A DNA stretch of 64,000 nucleotides from Viola odorata. Lineage: Eukaryota; Streptophyta; Magnoliopsida; Malpighiales; Violaceae. The notes beneath the pieces were generated by a model, which saw only the letters and a program-made list of their open reading frames with translations, was not told the origin of the DNA and searched no databases. Below, piece by piece: positions 57,661-64,000 of this stretch. Where the stretch lies: positions 25,900,407 through 25,964,406 of the forward strand of contig OY829539.1 of assembly GCA_963691705.1 (NCBI GenBank), written 5' to 3'. Within the stretch, counting starts at the first letter, position 1; each line of letters starts with the position of its first letter. The position numbers and the translations under genes are program-made.

Positions 57661-58720
57661 TCAAAGTCTAACATGATATAATGTCAAACGAGCGATATTC
57701 CAGGAGTTAGGTAAGGGGGTACCGTTGAGTGTCTCTAGACGATACGCTCCTCTCCCGATAATATGGGTAACGCGGTATGGCCCTTCCCAATTCGGACTGA
57801 GCTTCCCCCGGCATTGACCAGTCGCTCGTTGATCCCTGAGTACCAGGTCACCTTCTTTTAGAAGCCGTTCTTTGACGCGCCTATTGTGATAACGCGTCAT
57901 CTTTTGCTTATAGTGTATCATTTTCAGAAGAGCTTCCTCTTGCAATTCGGGAAGCGCGTCGAGATTCGCACGCAGCCTTTCCTCATTCAGCTCTTCCCTG
58001 AAGTAGGCTACTCGCAGGCTCATGGTACCAATTTCCACGGGCGTGACAGCCTCAATACCAAAAACCAGTGCGAAGAGTGTATCTCTTGTGCTGGTTTTCG
58101 TGGTCATGCGATATGCCCACATCACATACGGCAGCTCATCTGCCCACTTCTTTTTTGATCTCTCTAGGTTCTTCTTAACACCGTTAAGGATGGCTCGGTT
58201 TGTCACCTCAGCCTGACCATTGGTCTGCGGATGAGCCATGGAAGAGAATCTTTGCTCGATTCCGAACTCCACGCATTGGTCTCTAAAGAATTGGCTAGTG
58301 AATTGCGTTCCGTTATCGCTGACTAGCACGCGGGGAACTCCAAAACATATGATAACTTGGTGTTTGAAGAAACGCCAGATATTTTCTGTCGTGATGTTGG
58401 CAACCGCCTCAGCTTCTGCCCATTTGGTAAAGTAGTCTACTGCCACAACCACAAACTTTAACTGAGACCTTGCCTTTGGAAATGGTCCAAGGATGTCAAT
58501 TCCCCATTTCGCGAAAGGGCAAGGAGCGATGATGTCATAAATTTGGGTGGCAGGTTATCGAGGAATTTTGGAGAATTTCTGACACTTTTGGCAAGTTCGC
58601 TCATAATCATGGCAGCCTTTCCAGATGGTAGGCCAGTAGAACCCTGATCAAAAGACCTGCGCAGCCAGGGTTCCGCCGGATGCATGCATGCCGCAAATTC
58701 CTTCGAGGATTTCGCGGAGG
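57661..58720 (-). pseudogene. Element D integrase
   Basis: The open part (58452-57661, 263 codons) has the retroviral-type core: Asp in VVAVDYFTKW, Asp in VSDNGTQFTSQFF, and Glu in HPQTNGQAEV, with 35 residues between the last two (DD35E). A GPYRV-type C-terminal region (WEGPYRVTHIIGRGAYRLE) follows. The N-terminal zinc finger is readable upstream to about 58720 but is split by a frameshift and a stop near 58560. Its role would be to insert the cDNA into the host genome. Confidence 0.85.
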
Positions 58721-59918
58721 GTATGGCAACCGGATGAGAGAAACATCTCCACATCAGTTCCCCGTTAAAGTATGCGTACCGTGCCGCTTGCTTTAGCACT
58801 TTCTTCTTCTCAGCGTTATCCGCTGGTAGCTCGTCATGTTTCAAGTATTTTATGACGGGAATTCTCCAGTCATTTTCACTTTCTTCTACATAGAGCATCG
58901 CCTGTTCTTCCATGAAGGAAGGCACGGGTATTTCTCGGTAGTACACCCCATTTGGTATGGACGCCTCCGGGTTTGCTGCGAGTTTAGCGAGGTTATCCGC
59001 TTCAGCGTTATCCTCTCGAGGAATGTGCTCGAAGCTGACTTGTATGCCACTTTTCTTTATTTCTATCAACTCGCATTTTACCTTGGCAAGGTATTGCACC
59101 ATGATGGGCTCCCTAGCCTGAGAGTGTCCCAAAACTTGGTCTATTATCAACTTGGAGTCTCCACAGACTTTCATTCGTAGGTCTCCCAGCCTCCCTGAGT
59201 CATGTATCCCTTTTATGGAGACGTTTTTCCCTATCCTGAGCCCGGCTAACAACGCTTCATATTCTGCGATGTTATTGGACAACGGCTGCAGGATTCGGAT
59301 GACATATCGCACATGGATGCCGTGTGGCCCACTCATGAAGATTCCGGCTCCGGCAAGCTCTTGATTTTTGGCGCCGTCCACATGGATGACCCACAGGTCG
59401 GTATAGGTCTCAGGGAAGGGGAGGTCCAGCTCTTCTTTTTCCTTTTTAGTCAACTCCGTCATCGGATCTGGCGTAAAGGTGCATTCCGCAATAAAGTCCG
59501 CCAAAATTTGAGCCTTCACAGACGGTCGGGATCTGTAGTGCAAACCATATTGTTCAAGCTCGATAGCCCAAATCAGCATTCTCCCCGAGGATTCGGGCTT
59601 TCGAAATATCCTTTTTAAAGGTTGGTCCGTTAGCACGATGACGGTATGAGCTTGAAAATATCGACTCATCTTCCGCGTGGCTTGTATCAATGTGAATGCT
59701 ATTTTCTCAATACAGGTGTATCTCAGCTCAGCATCTTTCAGGATGTGACTTACGAAGTATACGGGGCGGTGTGCATGATTGTCATCCCGCACGAGGACCG
59801 CAATGACCACTTCGTTAGCGACCCAAGGTATAAGTACAAGATATCGCCAGGCTCTAGTCTTGTCAATACCAAGTCGGACGATAGATAGGCCTTCAGACCT
59901 ATAAACGCCTCTTCGCAT
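58458..59918 (-). pseudogene. Element D RNase H and second (archaeal-type) RNase H
   Basis: An open 486-codon piece. The RT-linked RNase H part covers residues 38-105 (PVYFVSHILKDAELRY). A second RNase H follows at about 175-312, with the four acidic residues visible: HVDGA (D181), IAEYE (E219), CGDSKL (D254), EADNLAK (D308). About ten extra residues (ISIKGIHDSGRLGD region) sit before the third. Two RNase H domains in this order mark the Tat lineage. The N-terminal junction to RT is frameshifted near 59830; the C-terminus runs out of frame in the integrase finger. Confidence 0.85.
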
Positions 59919-60712
59919 TCAGTTGTCCACCCGAAGACGGCTTTCTTGCGTATAATTTTAAAAAAATGGAGACACTTCTCGCCTTGCTTAGAGATAAACC
60001 GTCCCAGAGCGATAACACGCCCCGTTAACTTCTGTATTTCCTTCACAGTTCGAGGAGATACCATGTCTTGGATGGCTTTGATCTTTGATGGGTTGGGTTG
60101 AATACCCTTTTGACTGACCACGTAACCCAAAAACTTGCCCGTTTGAAAGGCAAACATACACATTCGAGGATTCAGTTTCATTTGATATCGCTTCATTACT
60201 CCGAAGACTTCCGCCAGATCAGGCAGGTGGTCTTCGAAACTACGGCTTTTGACCAGTATGTCGTCGACATATGCTTCTACATTTTGCCCGATTTGTTTTT
60301 TGAAGACCTGATTCGCCATTCGCTGGAAGGTGGCTCCAGTGTTTTTCAACCCAAAAGGCATCGCCGTGTAGCAATAAGTGGCTTTCGGAGTGATGAAAGT
60401 AGTTTTCTCTTCGTCCTCCCTGGCCATGGGGATTTGGTGGTACCCCGAGTTGGCATCTAGCAAGCTCAAATAGGCGTACCCGGTAGCCAGATCAACTAGC
60501 TGATCGATTCGAGGAAGTGGGTAACAATCTTTGGGACAAGCGTCATTTAAGTCTGTGAAGTCAATGCACATATGCCACTCTCCGCTGGGCTTGGGGACCA
60601 GGACGGGGTTAGCCAACCAGGTAGGATATTGTACTTCTCGGATAAAGCCAGCTTCGAGAAGTTTTGCTACTTCTTTGTCAACAGCGGTCGCCTTTTCGGT
60701 AGAGAAAGCACG
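59750..60712 (-). pseudogene. Element D reverse transcriptase
   Basis: RT of Ty3/Gypsy type: IDFTDLNDACPKD, SLLDANSGYHQI (first catalytic Asp), FGLKNTGATFQ, and AYVDDILVKS (YVDD catalytic motif at residues 116-119 of the 60616 frame), then thumb region LTGRVIALGRFISK. It is continuous in frame with the protease except for one TGA at 60713-60715, a single-base change at an Arg-type CGA context. The 3' end is frameshifted into RNase H. Confidence 0.88.
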
Positions 60713-61645
60713 TCATTTCTGCTGAACCGGCTTTGTGTCAGGATTGACATTAAGTCGATGTTCTGCTATCTCTCGCGAGATACCAGACATGTCAGAGGGT
60801 TTCCATGCAAACTCCCCTTTGCATTTATTCAATAGTTGGGCTAACTGGAAGTTTTCCTCCGGGCTGAGGTTATCGCTTACCAGGAATTCAGCCCGATTTA
60901 TCCTACTAACTGGGACATGAGTCATTTTGTCCACGGGCTGAGTGTGTTTCTCATCATTTTGCTCGTACGGATCCACCGTTACGCACACGTACCTATCGCA
61001 GCTCCTCTGAGTCATGAGTAGGTAGCATTCAGCCGCTAACTTCTGATTACCCCAGATTGAGACCACACCATCCCAGGAAGGATATTTCAACCTCAGATGT
61101 TTTTGAGATATCGCAGCTCCGAAACGGTTGAGGAATGACCGCCCCAATATGGCGTTATAAGGCAGATTTAGATCCACCACCAAGAATAAAAGCTCCTCCG
61201 ACCATTTGGAGGTATCTTCCTTGAAATACACCGGCAAGGTGGTTACTCCAGTCACTGGGATGGGGACTCCGTCTACTCCAATGATGGGTTTTTTGCAGGG
61301 CGTAAGCTCGTTATCGGGACGCTTCATGAGATTATAAGCTTCCAGTGAGAACAAGTTCACGGCGCTTCCGTTGTCAACCAAAGTCCTTCTAACTCCATGG
61401 CTAGCGATAATGGGCGTAACCACTAGCGCATCATTATGTGGATATACCACGTCTTTCTCGTCTTCTTCAGAAAAGGATAGTACCATACGATCCAGGGCAC
61501 TTATTGCCTCACTTTTGATTAACACATCGGCACGCTTCCACTTATCCCCTGCTGTGGGTGTCGACTGCCCAGATTCATCCGGATAAGGGGTGCCTCCAGC
61601 AATGATATTAATTATGGGGGCGTCCTCATCATCAATCGTGAGCAT
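60713..61645 (-). CDS. Element D aspartic protease region
   Basis: 310 codons open. Retropepsin core: RTLVDNGSAVNLF (active-site Asp at residue 91; DNGS in place of the usual D[ST]G[SA]), then a flap-like GVPIPVTG, and AILGRSFLNRFGAAIS (ILGR motif). The C-terminal part leads into RT and ends at the TGA 60713-60715. It would cut the gag-pol polyprotein. It is separated from gag by a frameshift near 61640. Confidence 0.75.
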   Translation of the reverse strand: MLTIDDEDAPIINIIAGGTPYPDESGQSTPTAGDKWKRADVLIKSEAISALDRMVLSFSEEDEKDVVYPHNDALVVTPIIASHGVRRTLVDNGSAVNLFSLEAYNLMKRPDNELTPCKKPIIGVDGVPIPVTGVTTLPVYFKEDTSKWSEELLFLVVDLNLPYNAILGRSFLNRFGAAISQKHLRLKYPSWDGVVSIWGNQKLAAECYLLMTQRSCDRYVCVTVDPYEQNDEKHTQPVDKMTHVPVSRINRAEFLVSDNLSPEENFQLAQLLNKCKGEFAWKPSDMSGISREIAEHRLNVNPDTKPVQQK

Positions 61646-63481
61646 TTCTCGGCCTCCTCCCGCAGGACCAATGTCGTGGCCTGGGGGCGGGAGGGTGCCG
61701 CTCTGCCATCGGTTACTCTATTTGTTGGGTTACTCTTGGCTTCTTCTCGTGTTTTCACAGCGAATTCTCCCAGATAGCCTTCTTCAACCAGACACTCTAT
61801 TGCCGATTTGAGTTCTCTACACGCCTCGGTAGAGTGTCCTTTAGCTTCGTGAAATTTGCAATAACCGTTTTCTCTTCTCCCCAGGGTTACCCCCGGTCTT
61901 ATAGGGGTAGGATAACGGATGGGCAGGTTTCACTGCTCCACTATTGCTAGTATTTCTGCTCTGGGTAGAATGAAGGAAGGAAGCTCTGAGTCATAAACTC
62001 GTCCCTTAGGAGGATCACCCTGCCGCTGTGCTGAGGAGTTGCCTCTTCTTCGGTTAGAGGTCCTGGGAATGTGATCCTTTCGCTGAGCGTAATCGTCGTT
62101 GAACCGATCTTCAGAAGTGGTTGATACTGGAGCGTTATGGACTGAAGGCATGGCTGGCGGCATGTTCTGAATCACGTCCCTATTCTCTTCCTCTTCCATC
62201 CTCGCATAGTTGTGGGCTTTCAGTCTTAACGCATCTAAGGTTGCTGGCGGGTCAACCATTAAAGCATCTCTAAGCTTTCCATAACAACAATTTCGCTTTA
62301 AGGCTTCGATGGCGAAGTCAATCGTCACTCCTGGCGTTAGCGACATCTCGGTGTCGAAATAATGGAGGAAACTCCTCAAGGATTCCTGAGGTCTTCTGTG
62401 TAGATCAAACAAGGCAGCAACAGACTTCTTAATAGGGACTGCAGTACTGAATCGACTCCTGAATTTAGATTCCAGCTGTGAAAAGTTGTCAATAGACCCA
62501 CCCGGAAGACCTTCGAACCATAAGCGAGCTACCTCAGACAGGGTCATTATAAATATCTGACATAAAGCAGCGTCATTGTGGGTCTGAAATTGTACAAAGT
62601 CTTTCACCTTGTTAAGGTGAGAAATAGGATATCTAGTGCCGTCATAGGATTCCGAGGGGAGCTTCACATGCCGGCTGATCCTATGACGCCTTATGCGCAG
62701 GCTAAAGGGGTGGCCAGAAGTGTCATCAAGAATCTCACGCGCATACCGAGGTGGGGATACCTCCAAATGACGCCTCCGATCTCGCAGATTTCTATCATGA
62801 TGTCGCCTTGGAGAAGGGCTGCGACTTCTCGGTGAGCGAGTTCGATGCCTCCTACCGCTGGATCTTTCACTCCCTCCAGGAGATAGGTCTCTATCGTCTT
62901 CAACTCTCCTACCATCTCAACGACCTCTGTCCTCGCCACGTCATTACCGCTCCTCCTGGGAAATAGGAAGCAAAGGCGTCTGTGGCACATACGGCTCCAC
63001 TGTCCTATGAGCAAATTATACAAGACTGACTGGCGCGTTCAACGCAGGCAACGTCAGAGAGGCATTCGCGCGCGACGAGGACGACAACGGTCGTTCGGTG
63101 ATGATGGATGGAGTAAAAACAAACTGAGATGGGACGCCTGATCCAGAAGCAGTAGGCGTGAATCTAGTAGCCAACTTTGTTAAGTGGTCCAATTGGGCAC
63201 GGAGGGCTGAAATCGAGCTCGCGAAAGGGTTATTCGCGCTGTCTATCACGGATCCCCTTGACTGGGGAGTAAAATGACTAGGCCCCGCTATCTGGGATAA
63301 AGGCATATATGGCTGGGACACAATGTTCCCGTTGTTTGTTCGAAGGAGAGATTCGACATTCCTGGGGAAATTTCTTGTGCGCGGTTGGAGCATCAGCGGT
63401 GGCGAAAGGGAAAAGTCGCCTACGGGTATCGAATGAAAGGCTGGAGGACTGAGACAATGGCGGATCTAAATCAGAAGCCAT
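61640..63481 (-). pseudogene. Element D gag
   Basis: ATG at 63481 (MASDLDPPLSQSSS). The retrotransposon gag core lies in the open 62766-61930 piece: HLNKVKDFVQFQTHNDAALC, SEVARLWFEGLPGGSIDNF, FSTAVPIKKSVAAL. Before it, an Arg/Ser-rich linker (RSRSPSPRRHHDRN) is readable in frame with the core. At least three frame changes (near 63380, 63010 and 62770) and a TGA/TAG before 61930 break it. A Cys/His-containing stretch (CKFHEAKGHSTEAC) after 61930 is the nucleic-acid-binding end. Confidence 0.82.
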
Positions 63482-63547
63482 AATCTTCCCAATTTCAGAA
63501 GAACAGAGCTTGGTAATTAAGGACACTCACTTAATTAAAACCAAAGC

Positions 63548-63567
63548 TCTCAATGAAAGCACTAATT
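63548..63567 (-). other. Element D primer-binding region
   Basis: Directly inside the 5' LTR, the minus strand reads AATTAGTGCTTTCATTGAGA. This is where a tRNA would prime first-strand synthesis. GTGCTTTCATTGAGAG-type sites recur in plant Tat elements; I cannot assign the tRNA from memory. Confidence 0.55.
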
Positions 63568-63932
63568 TGATAAGATTCGGACTTCTGGGGAAGCGGGGTA
63601 GAGATTATGGTCGTCTGAAGGCACTGTAGCGACAGTCCGTCGTACCTGCAAAGCGCCGGAGGGGGGACTCCGGGGTAGACACTCCAATGCTTAAGTTAGT
63701 ATGGCTGTGAAATTTGACAGAGATTTGGTATTTATTTTCTCCCTTACCTTTGATCTGGAAAGAGTGGTATTTATAGGCAAAAGAAAGGGTGTTACCCTAA
63801 GGGTGGGCGTTATCGATGGGAGATAACGCCTAAGATGATGTCAGCTTGCGTCAGCCGGATAAGATATCGCGAACGAGATATCGCCAGCGAGACGCTGTCG
63901 AGGTCACTTGGGATGGGATGACGTCGTGTGGG

Positions 63933-63974
<42 letters not shown>

Positions 63975-64000
63975 CTGATGTCGACCATCCCAGGGTTCCT
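63568..64000 (-). repeat. Element D right (5') LTR, cut by the window end
   Basis: Starts TGATAAGATTCGGACTTCTG. Minus-strand TATA box CTATAAATA at 63768-63776 (context GCCTATAAATACC) puts the transcript start near 63735. It contains 40 consecutive C at 63934-63973. The LTR should end about 95 bp beyond the window if the left copy is a guide, making it about 520 bp. Confidence 0.82.
63934..63973. repeat. 40-base C homopolymer
   Basis: An uninterrupted run of 40 C (G on the element's sense strand), upstream of the LTR TATA box. The left LTR lost this region, so there is no internal copy to compare. Either a true G tract in U3 or a sequencing/assembly length artefact. Confidence 0.85.

Larger units (their letters stand above)
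48533..64000 (-). mobile_element. Element D: Tat-lineage Ty3/Gypsy retrotransposon (right end beyond window)
   Basis: Minus-strand element more than 15 kb long. From right to left: 5' LTR (from 63568), primer site, gag, protease, reverse transcriptase, RNase H, a second RNase H, integrase, a repeat-rich spacer, four ORFs on the opposite strand, and a partly deleted 3' LTR (48533 to about 48711). The order PR-RT-RH-aRH-INT with a second RNase H and antisense ORFs is diagnostic of the plant Tat lineage. gag-pol has several frameshifts and stops, so it is not autonomous. Confidence 0.9.

Noticed and set aside
63934..63973. Treating the C run as an assembly gap
   Set aside because: Gaps are normally N; the run is reported as sequence with the caveat that its length may be wrong.

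Overview
The window is a piece of a large, repeat-rich plant nuclear genome, most likely a eudicot. It has two ordinary spliced or plastid-targeted plant genes in a background of nested transposons. Both genes are complete and convergent: RAF1, the Rubisco accumulation factor (26105-27433, plus strand, one exon), and BIOF, the biotin-pathway 8-amino-7-oxononanoate synthase (28875-32325, minus strand, 10 exons). Almost everything else is mobile DNA in successive layers. I saw no tRNA, rRNA or CRISPR array.

Layout. 1-21338 is the 3' part of a plus-strand Ty3/Gypsy element, probably Tat-like: minisatellites, a polypurine tract at 18131-18145, and a roughly 2-kb 3' LTR (18146-21338) that carries a non-autonomous hAT insertion with an 8-bp target duplication. 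A minus-strand, non-autonomous LTR element ('family A') sits inside it at 970-16030, flanked by CTTTT repeats. Family A was a tandem LTR-ORF-LTR-ORF-LTR dimer, and a 7.4-kb block of it plus flank was then duplicated around a 0.8-kb filler. 21796-22281 is a truncated LINE. 22283-25516 is a second non-autonomous LTR element ('family C') whose interior is full of perfect hairpins. The gene island follows. 32956-35790 holds Harbinger-type MITE sequence and captured gene fragments, including a glutathione peroxidase exon. 36419-45236 is a hAT transposon with a broken transposase gene; a plus-strand LTR-ORF-LTR-ORF-LTR dimer ('family B', 39358-44233) is inserted in its BED zinc-finger exon. Two more MITEs lie at 45686-46195 and 47114-47750. 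From 48533 to beyond the window end is a minus-strand Tat-lineage Ty3/Gypsy element ('element D') with degenerate gag-pol, two RNase H domains, and a cassette of four antisense ORFs.

How the parts relate. Families A, B and C have no polymerase and would need helper elements. A and B share a layout: a primer site like TGGTARCGGAGC, a 5' leader with an apparent intron ending just before the ATG, and an ORF that runs through the polypurine tract into the 3' LTR. The filler in family A is a fragment of the same antisense ORF family found in element D. The most unusual signal is in the family B LTRs: about ten short inverted repeats with different stems but the same apical CAGGGA or CAGGGC hexamer, in the part of the LTR expected to be transcribed as RNA leader.

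All calls come from reading the sequence. Protein family names are recognised from memory; no database search was run.
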